A stretch of DNA of 64,000 nucleotides from NCBI RefSeq assembly GCF_900478135.1, contig NZ_LS483470.1:1236501-1300500 (forward strand), given 5' to 3'. Below the pieces are notes generated by a model that saw only the letters and a program-made list of their open reading frames with translations, was not told the origin of the DNA and did not search any database. Both the position numbers and the translations under genes were made by a program. Of this stretch, positions 31,005 to 39,493 are shown piece by piece. The first letter of the stretch is position 1. Every line of letters begins with the position of its first letter. The stretch comes from Leminorella richardii (GTDB lineage: Bacteria > Pseudomonadota > Gammaproteobacteria > Enterobacterales > Enterobacteriaceae).

Positions 31005-32387
31005 TTAGCCGACAGTGTGGGTCAGCCACTTCGTCAACTCGGCGACTGAGTTGTTCTCCAAATCAGCGACCAGTTCAATCACCTTTTCCGTTGCCTGCGG
31101 CGTTAAGATACCGTTGACGTTATCGCGGAACTTGCGCTCAACGTCGCTGCGCTGCATCGGGTTTTCCGGGTTGCCGTAGTTAATGTCTAACCGCTTAGTG
31201 ACTTCACGACCGTCTTTCAACGTCACGGTAATCAGCCCAGGGAAGTAAGTTGGGAAAGGGATCTCTCCCTCTTCGCAGTAGCGATAGGAAACCTTCTTCG
31301 CCAGCGCTAGCACGTCCGGGCGCGTCAGCTGTTCAGGAAGGAACGACTTCAGGTTAAGGCCGTCGTCGATCATGCCTGAAGCGACCAGATAGGGCAGGCT
31401 GAACTTGGCGGCGTAAGGGGTCTTCGGTGCGAACTTGGTGTCGAGAGGTTCACAAATCAGCGCTGACGCGATCGGATCAACGACGCAGTGAATGTGCTCA
31501 ATATCTTCCGGCTTAATGCCATCTGCGAGTAGCATACGGGCACAGTCAACGGTGGCGTGAGCAAAGTGGCAGCACGGATAGGGTTTGATAGAAACGCGAA
31601 GCATCTCCCAGCGCTTGTCCAGCTCGCCGCATACTTGTGCAGGCTCGGCGTCACTTTGAATACCGTGCGTGACGTATAGCCCAAAGCGACCTTCAAAAAT
31701 GGTGAGCGGACCGGTCATTCCTGCGTTAGCCAGATAGGCCGACAGAATGCCGGAGTGAGCTGCCCAGCCCGCGTGGAAGCACTTGGCCGATGAGCTGTTG
31801 GTCAGATATTCCGCTACGCCAGAGGCCTGACTGCCTGCCAGCCCGATAGCGTGGGCACAGGCCTCGGGTGACAGCTTTAGCAGGTGTGCAGCACCGCTGA
31901 CGGCGCCGAAAATGCCGGCAATGGCCGTTGAGTGAAAACCTCGCTTGTGGAAGCTGCCCTTGGAGGCTAGGCCGACGCGAGCGGCAACTTCCCAACCGAT
32001 AACATAGGCGGCCAGCATATCTTTCGCGCTCAGGTTCAGATCTTCTGCCAGAGCGATGACCATTGGCACCAGCACGGCGCTGCCGTGGGCGATAGAGTCA
32101 GTATGGGTGTCGTCAAAGTCCAGCACGTGTGAGGCAATGCCGTTGGCCAGAGCGGCGTAGGCCGGGGAGAGCGTAAACTCGCTGCCCCAGATGCGACACT
32201 TTCCCTGAGTGTTGGGCATAGCATTAAGCCCGTTGCGTCCGTTAATGCCGTTCGCCTGAACGGTGCCCGCCAGCGCAACACCGAGGGTGTCCAGCAGGTG
32301 CATTTTGGCGCGCTCGATAACCTGAGGCGGGAGAGTGTCAAAGCTTTTAGTCGTAATAAACTGGCTTAATTGTTCACTGTAGGTCAT
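31005..32387 (-). CDS. MmgE/PrpD-family protein, possible epimerase of a succinyl adduct
   Basis: A 460-residue protein of the MmgE/PrpD family, which includes 2-methylcitrate dehydratase, cis-aconitate decarboxylase and iminodisuccinate epimerase. Visible family segments are AKMHLLDTLGVALAGT, GIASHVLDFDDTHTDSIAHG and the later SIKPYPCCHFAHATVDCA. No prp (methylcitrate) genes are near; the upstream gene on the strand is a fumarase-superfamily lyase. That pair matches the epimerase plus C-N lyase set known from iminodisuccinate breakdown in Agrobacterium, so epimerising a succinyl-adduct centre is the best guess. The ATG at 32387 is preferred; an extension to 32579 runs into the lyase gene. 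Confidence 0.8.
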   Translation of the reverse strand: MTYSEQLSQFITTKSFDTLPPQVIERAKMHLLDTLGVALAGTVQANGINGRNGLNAMPNTQGKCRIWGSEFTLSPAYAALANGIASHVLDFDDTHTDSIAHGSAVLVPMVIALAEDLNLSAKDMLAAYVIGWEVAARVGLASKGSFHKRGFHSTAIAGIFGAVSGAAHLLKLSPEACAHAIGLAGSQASGVAEYLTNSSSAKCFHAGWAAHSGILSAYLANAGMTGPLTIFEGRFGLYVTHGIQSDAEPAQVCGELDKRWEMLRVSIKPYPCCHFAHATVDCARMLLADGIKPEDIEHIHCVVDPIASALICEPLDTKFAPKTPYAAKFSLPYLVASGMIDDGLNLKSFLPEQLTRPDVLALAKKVSYRYCEEGEIPFPTYFPGLITVTLKDGREVTKRLDINYGNPENPMQRSDVERKFRDNVNGILTPQATEKVIELVADLENNSVAELTKWLTHTVG

Positions 32388-32484
32388 GGTTTCAGTTCCA
32401 GAATGGGTTCGGGGCTTATTGCATCGCGCCGTAGGGCGTTCTTTACGACGCGGAGGAATAAGCTCTGCACTATCGATGGGAAAG

Positions 32485-32506
32485 GGCGGGGCCTTTAGGC
32501 CCCGCC
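32485..32506 (-). terminator. Intercistronic hairpin between the lyase and the MmgE/PrpD gene
   Basis: Perfect nine-base stem GGCGGGGCC (32485-32493) and GGCCCCGCC (32498-32506), loop of four, with only CTTTCCC after it on the minus strand. It may cause partial termination or protect the lyase message, giving more lyase than epimerase. Confidence 0.5.
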
Positions 32507-32517
32507 GTTCAAAGAGA

Positions 32518-33882
32518 TCAGTTAAGCCAGCCGTTGGCTTTAACCTGAGCCACAACGCGGTCAACCTGCTCCGGCGCATTGCCGACGTAAGTGGTGGGAT
32601 CCAGTACAGCGTCGAGCTCTTCTTTAGTCATCGCTGCCTTGATGCGAGGATCGTCAGACAGCGCCTGTGCGAAGGTGCCGCCGTCTTCCAGACCGTGCAT
32701 AGATGCTTCGTAGACCAGCTCGTGAGCGGTTTGCTTGCCAAGTTTTTCAGACAGGGCGAACATCACGCGCTCTGCCAGCATAAAGCCGCCGAGGATATCG
32801 AGGTTTTTACGCATTTTGTCTTTCTTCACGTGCAGGCCAGACAGAGTGAACTTCATGTTGTCCAGAATGACAGAAAGCATCAGACAGATTTCCGGCATCA
32901 CTTTCCATTCCATCTTCCAGATAGCGCCGTCGCGTTCGTGCTGGTGTTTCATCAGATCGAGAAGAATGGAAACGTTGCCCTTCAGCGTGTTGCTCACGCA
33001 GGCAGCGTTTTCTGTAATCGCCGGATTGCGCTTGTGCGGCATGGTTGAAGAGCCAACCTGGCCCTTGCCGAAAGGTTCAGCCACTTCATCCAGCTCATTG
33101 TGAGCCAGCAGCAGTATTTCGTTGGCGATTTTGCCGAGGGTGGCGCTAACCATGCCAAGCACCATGCCGTACTCACAGAAACGGTCGCGAGCTGGCTGCC
33201 AGGAGATTTCCGGTGTGCCCAGACCCAGTCGATCCAGTACGCGCTTTTCAAGCTCATCGGCCTGTTCACCGAAGGAGGCTTTGGTACCTACTGCGCCGAC
33301 AACGCTGCCGACAAACAGACGAGGCTCAAGCTGAACCAGGCGCTCGTGATGGCGCATCAGTTCAGCCAGCCAAATAGCAGTTTTGTGGCCGAAAGTAATA
33401 GGAATAGCTTGCAAAGCCAGCGTGCGGCCTGCCATTGGCGTGTTGCGGTGCTCTTCAGAAAGCTTCAGCAGGGAACGACCAATATCCTGCAGGTCGCGCA
33501 GGATGATTTTATGGGCCATTTTAAACTGCAGCACCATACCGGTATCCATGACGTCCTGCGTGGTTGGGCCGAAGTGAACGTATTCGCCGAAGCCGTTTGA
33601 ACAGGCGTGCTCAAGGCCGCGAATAGTAGGAACCAGTGGGTGCTTGGTCAAGCGGACCTGCTCAAGAATAAAGTCCATATCCAGACGATCGAGCTTGGCG
33701 CAGGCGACGATTTCATCGGCGGCTTCCTGAGGGATAATGCCCATTTTTGCCTGCTCGACCGCCAGAGCCGCTTCGTAGTCAAGCCACATCTGCATGCGGA
33801 CGTTGTCGGAAAATACTTGACGCATCTCTTCGGTAGACCAGAGATTTTTTAGCAGCACGGAGTCAAAAACGCTGGTAGACAT
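32518..33882 (-). CDS. Fumarase/aspartase-superfamily lyase (PurB/PcaB-like)
   Basis: A 454-residue lyase of the superfamily that eliminates fumarate from C-N or C-S substituted succinates. The signature GSSTMPHKRNP is at 277-287, the active-site segment HFGPTTQDVMDTG at 103-115, and a central helix bundle follows. Length and C-terminal form are like 3-carboxymuconate cycloisomerase, adenylosuccinate lyase and EDDS or iminodisuccinate lyase; purine or protocatechuate neighbours are absent. Context (MmgE/PrpD, cysteine-type PLP enzymes, DcuC) suggests a substrate such as a succinylated amino acid, perhaps S-(2-succino)cysteine or iminodisuccinate. This is inference. AGGAGATAAAG lies ahead of the ATG. 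Confidence 0.85.
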   Translation of the reverse strand: MSTSVFDSVLLKNLWSTEEMRQVFSDNVRMQMWLDYEAALAVEQAKMGIIPQEAADEIVACAKLDRLDMDFILEQVRLTKHPLVPTIRGLEHACSNGFGEYVHFGPTTQDVMDTGMVLQFKMAHKIILRDLQDIGRSLLKLSEEHRNTPMAGRTLALQAIPITFGHKTAIWLAELMRHHERLVQLEPRLFVGSVVGAVGTKASFGEQADELEKRVLDRLGLGTPEISWQPARDRFCEYGMVLGMVSATLGKIANEILLLAHNELDEVAEPFGKGQVGSSTMPHKRNPAITENAACVSNTLKGNVSILLDLMKHQHERDGAIWKMEWKVMPEICLMLSVILDNMKFTLSGLHVKKDKMRKNLDILGGFMLAERVMFALSEKLGKQTAHELVYEASMHGLEDGGTFAQALSDDPRIKAAMTKEELDAVLDPTTYVGNAPEQVDRVVAQVKANGWLN

Positions 33883-34464
33883 ACTTTATCTCCTGATAAG
33901 TGGATTATATTTAATAGGCAAAAGCCATACGCTTTAAATAGTGTGATAGTAATTAAAGAGATTGTGATATTTTTGTGAATAACAATCTTTGGGATGAATT
34001 AAGTGTCCAATAATGCCAAAAGATAAACAAGATGTTTTATACCAATATTGCATTAGTAATATTTAATCGTTCTTAAATATTTCTAATGTTTCTCTGGAAT
34101 TACTATTTGGTTTCGTTTTTACTGTTGAGTCTTGCTGTTGGGGAACTGTATAAGGATATTAATGCAATGTTTATTAAGGGATTTTATCTCATATCAGTTT
34201 GGCTTTAACATTGTTTAATATAATTAATGTTTTAAAGTGAGATCGGGATCAATGTTTGGCTTTCTGTAGATTTTTAACTCCATCCTTAGGTGGTAGTTTC
34301 AAAAAAGAAGGTAAGGAATATCGATTTATTTTCTCATGGGAATAATTATAAACACACCTTCAAAGAGTAGGACGTGTTTTTAATATTTACTGGATTTCTA
34401 TTCTTTATTTCTGTGGGCGAGTGAACAATATTTCGGCAATATTTTATATCAGGAGAAAATAATA
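33883..34464. promoter_or_regulatory. Divergent AT-rich promoter region of the C4-adduct gene cluster
   Basis: About 580 bases, far more AT-rich than the genes on both sides, without a gene. It must carry the promoters of both arms. One inverted repeat stands out, AGATTGT (33959-33965) with ACAATCT (33982-33988), near the lyase start. No good CRP or FNR box was found. Such AT-rich DNA is a usual H-NS target. Confidence 0.5.
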
Positions 34465-35637
34465 ATGACTCAAACGCGTAAAACCCGACTCATTCATGGT
34501 GGTAGAGGGCAGGCTCGTGATATTGGACCGGTTAACCCGCCGGTGATGAGAGCCAGCACCATTGTTTTTGATTCCATTACAACGTGGCGAGACGCCCGTA
34601 AGCGCAGAGAAACAGAGCGCCTGCTCAGCTATGGCGCTCGCGGAACGGAAACTGCCTTTGCTCTGGAAGAGCTGGTGACCGAGCTGGAAGGCGGCTATCG
34701 CGCACAGCTGTTCCCAACCGGGCTTGCCGCTATTGCCGTGACAATCATGGGATACGCCCGAGCTGGCGGTCACGTGCTGTTTGCTGACTCCGTTTATGAG
34801 CCAGTGCGCAAAATCGCTAAGAGCTTCTTAACGCCAAACAATATCAGCTACGACTTCTTTAAAACCGACGGCAGCGATTTTGAGTCCAAGCTGCGCCCGG
34901 ATACACAACTGGTTTTCGCCGAGTCTCCCGGCTCTTTACTGTATGAAATGCTCGACCTGCCGGAAATTTGTCGTATTGCTCACGCTCGCAATATCCCGGT
35001 TGCTGTGGATAACACCTGGGGTTCTGCATGGCTCTATAACCCTCTGGAACTGGGTGCTGACGTTTCCGTTATCGCTGCAACCAAATATATGTGCGGTCAC
35101 TCCGACGTCATGATGGGCATCATGGTCGCCACCGAAGAAGCGTGGAAAAAGATCGGCGATCTGCCAGAAGCGCTGGGTCAGGTAAGCAGCCCAGACGACG
35201 TTTCTCTGGTGCTTCGCGGTATGAGAACTCTGGGTACGCGTCTGGCGGTTCACGGTCAGAATGGTCTGAAAGTTGCCAAGTGGTTGCAGGGTCGTCCAGA
35301 AGTGAAAAAAGTGTACTTCCCCGGGCTGGAAGATCACCCGCGCCACGACCTATACAAGCGCGACTGCAAAGGCGCTAACGGCCTGCTGACAATTGAGCTT
35401 AAGCCTGAGTATACGCTGGAGAAAGCTGAGGCCTTTATTGACTCACTGGAACTTTTTGGCATCGGCGCTTCATGGGGCGGATTTGAAAGTCTAGTACTGC
35501 CCGCTAACGTCAAGGGCGCTCGCAGTGCAACCGACTGGAGCCAGCACGGGCAGTTTATCCGTTTCCATATAGGCCTTGAGGAAGTTGATGACCTCCTGGC
35601 AGATTTGGAGCAGGGATTTAAGGCTCTTAAAGGCTGA
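34465..35637 (+). CDS. MetC-like PLP-dependent C-S lyase
   Basis: A 390-residue enzyme of the Cys/Met-metabolism PLP family. GYRAQLFPTGLAAIAVTIMG, AVDNTWGSAWLYNPLELGAD and the PLP lysine in SVIAATKYMCGHSDVMMG (Lys207) are those of cystathionine beta-lyase (E. coli MetC, 395 residues). Such enzymes release pyruvate, ammonia and a thiol from cystathionine or cysteine. Instead of standing in a methionine operon it begins the plus arm of the C4-adduct cluster, ahead of a dicarboxylate carrier and a D-cysteine desulfhydrase-like gene, so cysteine or a cysteine conjugate is a likely substrate. AGGAGAAAA precedes the ATG. Ordinary MetC function is the alternative. Confidence 0.85.
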   Translation: MTQTRKTRLIHGGRGQARDIGPVNPPVMRASTIVFDSITTWRDARKRRETERLLSYGARGTETAFALEELVTELEGGYRAQLFPTGLAAIAVTIMGYARAGGHVLFADSVYEPVRKIAKSFLTPNNISYDFFKTDGSDFESKLRPDTQLVFAESPGSLLYEMLDLPEICRIAHARNIPVAVDNTWGSAWLYNPLELGADVSVIAATKYMCGHSDVMMGIMVATEEAWKKIGDLPEALGQVSSPDDVSLVLRGMRTLGTRLAVHGQNGLKVAKWLQGRPEVKKVYFPGLEDHPRHDLYKRDCKGANGLLTIELKPEYTLEKAEAFIDSLELFGIGASWGGFESLVLPANVKGARSATDWSQHGQFIRFHIGLEEVDDLLADLEQGFKALKG

Positions 35638-35645
35638 TATTAACC

Positions 35646-35692
35646 GGCGGGCAGTCGCCTCTGCCCGCCAGTCATAGACGGCGGTGCGCCGT
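35646..35692 (+). other. Two intercistronic hairpins between the MetC-like gene and dcuC
   Basis: Stem GGCGGGCAG (35646-35654) with CTGCCCGCC (35661-35669), then ACGGCG (35678-35683) with CGCCGT (35687-35692). Neither is followed by a T-run, so they are more likely mRNA-processing or stability elements than terminators. Confidence 0.5.
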
Positions 35693-35709
35693 TGACACGA
35701 GGACAAATT

Positions 35710-37077
35710 ATGCTTGGCGTTATTCTCGCGGGTTTAGTGACTGCACTAGTCATTTTTATGTTGGCGAAAGGCTACAAACCTCAGCCCGTACTGCTGTTAG
35801 GCGGGCTGTTGTTGATGGGGCTGACGATCGCATTTGATCTCGGTACCCTGTTGCCGGAAAAAACTACCACTAACTTTGAATTTTTCGATATTTTTAAAGT
35901 CTTTAGCGATATCTTAAGCTCACGAATGGCGGGGCTGGGTCTGACGCTGATGGCCATTGCGGGGTTTTCTCGCTATATGGACCACGTCGGCGCCAGTAAA
36001 TCTCTGTTTGCTGTGTTTGAAAAACCGCTAAAGTCTGTACGTTCCCCATATCTGCTGCTGGTTGTTGCGTTTCTGGTTACCCAGGTGCTGGTTATCTTTA
36101 TTCCCAGCCACGCAGGTTTAGGCATGCTGTTGATGGTCACGATGTACCCCATCCTGATTCGTACTGGCGTTAGCCCGCTGTCTGCGCTGGCAGTCATCGG
36201 TACCTGTCAGTTTATCGACCACGGTCCGGGTTCTGGCAACGTGATTATGGCGGCAAAAACGGCAGGTCTGGATCCGGCTGTCTACTTTGTTGAACACCAA
36301 CTGCCGGTCACCATTCCTATCATCATTGCTGTTGCCGTGGCGCACTTCCTTGCTCAGCGCTGGTGGGACAAGCGTGAAGGCTTCGTCTTTAACCAGGATA
36401 CTCTGGACAAGATCGACCATAACGACCACAGCCGTCCACCGCTAGTATACGCACTGCTGCCGGTTGTACCGCTTGTTTTGATTATCGGCTTTAGCCCCAT
36501 TTTTAAGTCGCCGATCAAAATGGACGTGACGACAGCGATGATTATCAGTACCGCTGTAGCAATGATTTTTGAATACTGCCGTCTGAGAAGCGCGAAGGCC
36601 GTGCTGGATAGCTTCATGCTGTTCTTCGAAGGCATGGGTAAGCAGTTCGTACTGGTGGTTTCACTGATCGTCTGTGGTGAAGTCTTCGCCAACGGCCTGC
36701 TGAAAATCGGTGCAGTAGATACCATGATTACTGCCGCGCAGGACGCAGGCTTTGGTGTAGGCGCCATGATTATCGTCATGAGCTTCATTCTGGCCGTGGC
36801 AGCCTTCCTGATGGGCTCTGGTAACGCAGCGTTCTTCTCTTTCGCCGCACTGACGCCGAAAATCGCTGCTTTCCTGAAGGTTGACGTCGTCACGCTGATC
36901 CTGCCTATGCAGATCATGACCAGCTTCGGTCGCTCAGTATCGCCCATTACGGCGGCAATTGTCGCCATTGCGGGCATTGCCGGGGTATCACCGTTCCAGA
37001 TTGTTAAACGAACAGCGATACCTATGGCCGTGGCAGCCATTGTTAACCTAGTGATGACCTTTATTTACCTAGGATAG
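35710..37077 (+). CDS. DcuC-family C4-dicarboxylate transporter
   Basis: A 455-residue inner-membrane carrier with about 12 hydrophobic segments, of the DcuC family, which exchanges or exports succinate, fumarate and malate in anaerobic growth. Family segments include KGYKPQPVLLLGGLLLM, SRMAGLGLTLMAIAGFSRYM, FLMGSGNAAFFSFAALTPKI and FGRSVSPITAAIVAIAGIAG. ATG 35710 has GAGGA six bases upstream; a TTG six codons earlier is less likely. It lies between the MetC-like and D-cysteine desulfhydrase-like genes, so it probably imports the C4 substrate or exports the fumarate or succinate made by the lyase. Confidence 0.88.
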   Translation: MLGVILAGLVTALVIFMLAKGYKPQPVLLLGGLLLMGLTIAFDLGTLLPEKTTTNFEFFDIFKVFSDILSSRMAGLGLTLMAIAGFSRYMDHVGASKSLFAVFEKPLKSVRSPYLLLVVAFLVTQVLVIFIPSHAGLGMLLMVTMYPILIRTGVSPLSALAVIGTCQFIDHGPGSGNVIMAAKTAGLDPAVYFVEHQLPVTIPIIIAVAVAHFLAQRWWDKREGFVFNQDTLDKIDHNDHSRPPLVYALLPVVPLVLIIGFSPIFKSPIKMDVTTAMIISTAVAMIFEYCRLRSAKAVLDSFMLFFEGMGKQFVLVVSLIVCGEVFANGLLKIGAVDTMITAAQDAGFGVGAMIIVMSFILAVAAFLMGSGNAAFFSFAALTPKIAAFLKVDVVTLILPMQIMTSFGRSVSPITAAIVAIAGIAGVSPFQIVKRTAIPMAVAAIVNLVMTFIYLG

Positions 37078-37124
37078 CGAAGTATCAGCGCCGGTTCTGT
37101 TCTGAACCGGCGCGTTAGACCGGT

Positions 37125-37188
37125 AAACCCCGGAAACGAGAAACGGATTTCTCTGAATTCGTTGAGCGTTTTCGGGGTTTTGTCTTTT
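37125..37188 (+). terminator. Branched terminator after dcuC
   Basis: Outer stem AAACCCCGGAAACG (37125-37138) with CGTTTTCGGGGTTT (37167-37180), one G-T pair, enclosing a small GAGAAA-CGGA-TTTCTC hairpin and followed by TTTTGTCTTTT. A second perfect stem, GCGCCGGTTC (37088-37097) with GAACCGGCGC (37104-37113), precedes it. Together they should end most dcuC transcripts. Confidence 0.75.
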
Positions 37189-37360
37189 GGGTTTTTGGAA
37201 CCGCCGGCAAATACAATCCCAGCGTAAGAATCATGCTGTAAGAGTTATGTATATAAAGATGCAACCGTTGACAGATATTCCCACATTCAGTGAGGCGCAG
37301 TAACGGTAGGCCTTGTTATCAAACGCCTCTCTCATACCATAAGAATAGATGAGGTATTGC

Positions 37361-38359
37361 ATGAACTTTACCCGATTACCCCGACGTGGCTATGTCACTT
37401 CTCCCACACCGATTGAACCTCTGCATAATCTTTCCGCCGCGCTAGGCGCAGGCGTGAACCTCTATATTAAGCGTGATGACCTGCTGCCCGGCTGCGGTGG
37501 CGGCAATAAAACCCGCAAGCTGGATTTTTGTATCGCTGACGCACTGAGTCAGGGGGCTGATACCATCATTACCTGTGGCGCCATTCAATCAAACCACTGT
37601 CGGCTGACTCTATCGTGGGCGGTTAAAGAGGGACTGGACTGCCATTTGGTTTTGCAGGAGCGCGTAGAGGGCAGCTATAGCGAAAACGCCTCCGGGAACA
37701 ACTTCCTTTTTCAGCTTATGGGGGCAAAGAGCCTGACAGTGATCCCAAAAGACGCTTCCATGCCCGAGACGATGGAGCGCCTAGCAGCAAGGCTTAAAGA
37801 TGAGGGGCGAAGACCCTATATCGTTCCCGGCGGCGCGTCTAATGCCATAGGCGCAACAGGATATGTTGCCTGCGCTCAGGAGATTGTCGAACAGATAAAC
37901 GCTATGAGACTGGATATTCACACGGTAGTGCTGCCAACGGGCAGTTCCGGAACTCAGGCTGGCATGCTGGTGGGAATGTACGGTACTCATGCACAGATCC
38001 CCGTTGTCGGCATTAACGTTAGCCGCCCGGAAGCTGTACAAAAAGCGCTGGTGCAGGGCATGTGCGAGCAAACAGCAGCGCATCTGGCGCTCGATACTGT
38101 CGTGCCTGATTCAGCTATCGTTTGTCGAGACGACTACATTGGCCCAGGCTACTCTATTGCAACAGAAGGCATGATTGAGGCAGTCAAACTGATGGCGCAT
38201 AAAGAGGCTATTCTGCTTGACCCTGTATACAGTGGAAAAGCAATGGCGGGCTGTATTGACCTGGTTCGGCAAGGATTTTTCCCCAAGGGAAGCAATGTGC
38301 TTTTCCTGCATACCGGCGGGTCTCCGGTGCTCTATGCCTATCTTGACGCTTTCAGGTAA
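37361..38359 (+). CDS. D-cysteine desulfhydrase-like PLP enzyme (DcyD/ACC deaminase family)
   Basis: A 332-residue fold-type II PLP enzyme. LYIKRDDLLPG and GGGNKTRKLDF hold the PLP lysine (Lys50), CGAIQSNHCRLT is the family substrate loop and FLHTGGSPVLYAY closes the protein. The family contains D-cysteine desulfhydrase, L-cysteate sulfo-lyase and ACC deaminase, which all open a C-S bond or related bond on a three-carbon amino acid. The family member cannot be fixed by eye; context favours a cysteine-type substrate. ATG 37361 with GAGG six bases upstream is preferred over ATG 37349. A terminator separates it from dcuC, so it may have its own promoter. Confidence 0.82.
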   Translation: MNFTRLPRRGYVTSPTPIEPLHNLSAALGAGVNLYIKRDDLLPGCGGGNKTRKLDFCIADALSQGADTIITCGAIQSNHCRLTLSWAVKEGLDCHLVLQERVEGSYSENASGNNFLFQLMGAKSLTVIPKDASMPETMERLAARLKDEGRRPYIVPGGASNAIGATGYVACAQEIVEQINAMRLDIHTVVLPTGSSGTQAGMLVGMYGTHAQIPVVGINVSRPEAVQKALVQGMCEQTAAHLALDTVVPDSAIVCRDDYIGPGYSIATEGMIEAVKLMAHKEAILLDPVYSGKAMAGCIDLVRQGFFPKGSNVLFLHTGGSPVLYAYLDAFR

Positions 38360-38393
38360 GCGCTAAAGCCTGTAAAGCTCGCTAGCTAATGAT

Positions 38394-38430
38394 GTCCCCC
38401 TGTCTTCTCAATAGAGCGGGGGACTCTTTG
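38394..38430 (+). terminator. Terminator after the desulfhydrase-like gene
   Basis: Stem GTCCCCC (38394-38400) with GGGGGAC (38418-38424), extended by weaker pairs in the loop, and followed by TCTTTGCTT. A probable Rho-independent terminator with an imperfect T-tract. Confidence 0.65.
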
Positions 38431-39052
38431 CTTAACGCCTGCGTTTTGTGTTTTTACACTATCTTCTTCTCTTAAAAAAGAAACTCTCTTTTTCATAATC
38501 ATTACCCCAGTCTAGACACAATTTGGTTAGAATGAGCGCCGCATGTTCTCTTGGCGCGGATCTTCGCCAAGACAGGCGCGCTGGCGCTTTTCTATCTATG
38601 CTTTATTTAGGTTTTCTGAAAATGTGACCGTCATTTTCTGACGTTTGCACTGAGGTGTGCCTACGGCTAACTGCATAAACAGTATAGAAAGATTACTGAT
38701 TTGTACCGAGATTGTTTCATCATGTGCACTGTATCAAAGAAAAGAGGGTGTTAATCGGTGGTAAAAATATCTATTTCTGTCAAAATACTCAGCTGATTGG
38801 GTTCAGCTATCTGAGGAGCTGACTCGATTTAGTTATTTTTGCCAAAGCGCATTCCGGTTTTTAAGTTGTACTTATAATTGTTTGTTTGATGTTGACAGAA
38901 TGTTGTAAAAAAGAGTAAAAACGCCATCTGAATCACTGCATAAGACAGTGAACCTGTCACAGGTATGGGCGTTTTTATTTTTATCGTCATCGGAGCGGTT
39001 CACCGCGTGAGCTGCCCGAGTAATACTATTTTTTAAACAGAGTAGTAAGAGC
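38431..39052 (+). promoter_or_regulatory. Long upstream region of the nuo operon with a terminator-like hairpin
   Basis: About 620 bases without a gene, matching the long multi-input nuo control region of E. coli. Near the end, TAAAAACGCCAT (38916-38927) pairs with ATGGGCGTTTTTA (38965-38977), one base bulged, followed by TTTATTTTTATC. This is a good terminator 70 bases before nuoA. A TTGACA hexamer is at 38892-38897. Transcripts from far promoters must pass the hairpin, which could act as an attenuator. Confidence 0.5.
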
Positions 39053-39478
39053 ATGCCTACAAGCACTGAAGTCGTCGCCCATAGCTGGGCCTTTGCCATT
39101 TATATCATCGTAGCCCTAGGCCTCTGCGCCTTTATGCTGATTGCCGCTTACTTCCTCGGCGGTCGCGCTCGGGCTAGAACCAAAAACGTACCGTATGAGT
39201 CCGGTATCGATTCTGTCGGTTCCGCGCGTTTGCGGCTTTCCGCTAAATTCTATCTGGTTGCGATGTTCTTCGTGATCTTCGACGTTGAAGCCCTGTATCT
39301 GTATGCCTGGGCCGTTTCCGTAAGGGAAAGCGGCTGGCTTGGCTTTATCGAAGCGACCATTTTCATATTCGTTCTGCTGGCCGGCCTGTTTTATCTGGTG
39401 CGCATTGGCGCTCTGGACTGGACGCCCAAGCGCTCCAAGCGTCAGCTGAAAAACAAGATCCCCAACAATTTGCAGTAA
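39053..39478 (+). CDS. nuoA: NADH-quinone oxidoreductase subunit A
   Basis: Small membrane subunit of complex I, 141 residues, three membrane helices. The family stretch ARTKNVPYESGIDSVGSARL in the first loop and KFYLVAMFFVIFDVEALYLY in the second helix, with the conserved acidic pair, are intact. It starts the 13-gene nuo operon and nuoB follows after 15 bases. No strong ribosome site is seen; AAGAGC lies directly before the ATG. Confidence 0.95.
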   Translation: MPTSTEVVAHSWAFAIYIIVALGLCAFMLIAAYFLGGRARARTKNVPYESGIDSVGSARLRLSAKFYLVAMFFVIFDVEALYLYAWAVSVRESGWLGFIEATIFIFVLLAGLFYLVRIGALDWTPKRSKRQLKNKIPNNLQ

Positions 39479-39493
39479 CTGCGAGGCCTGAAG

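Noticed and set aside
32388..32579. 64-residue extension of the MmgE/PrpD protein
   Set aside because: It overlaps the end of the lyase gene and crosses the intercistronic hairpin; the ATG at 32387 starts at the family N-terminus.
33883..34464. CRP or FNR boxes in the divergent region
   Set aside because: Several TGTGA words occur but none has the second half at the right spacing, and no TTGAT-N4-ATCAA was found.
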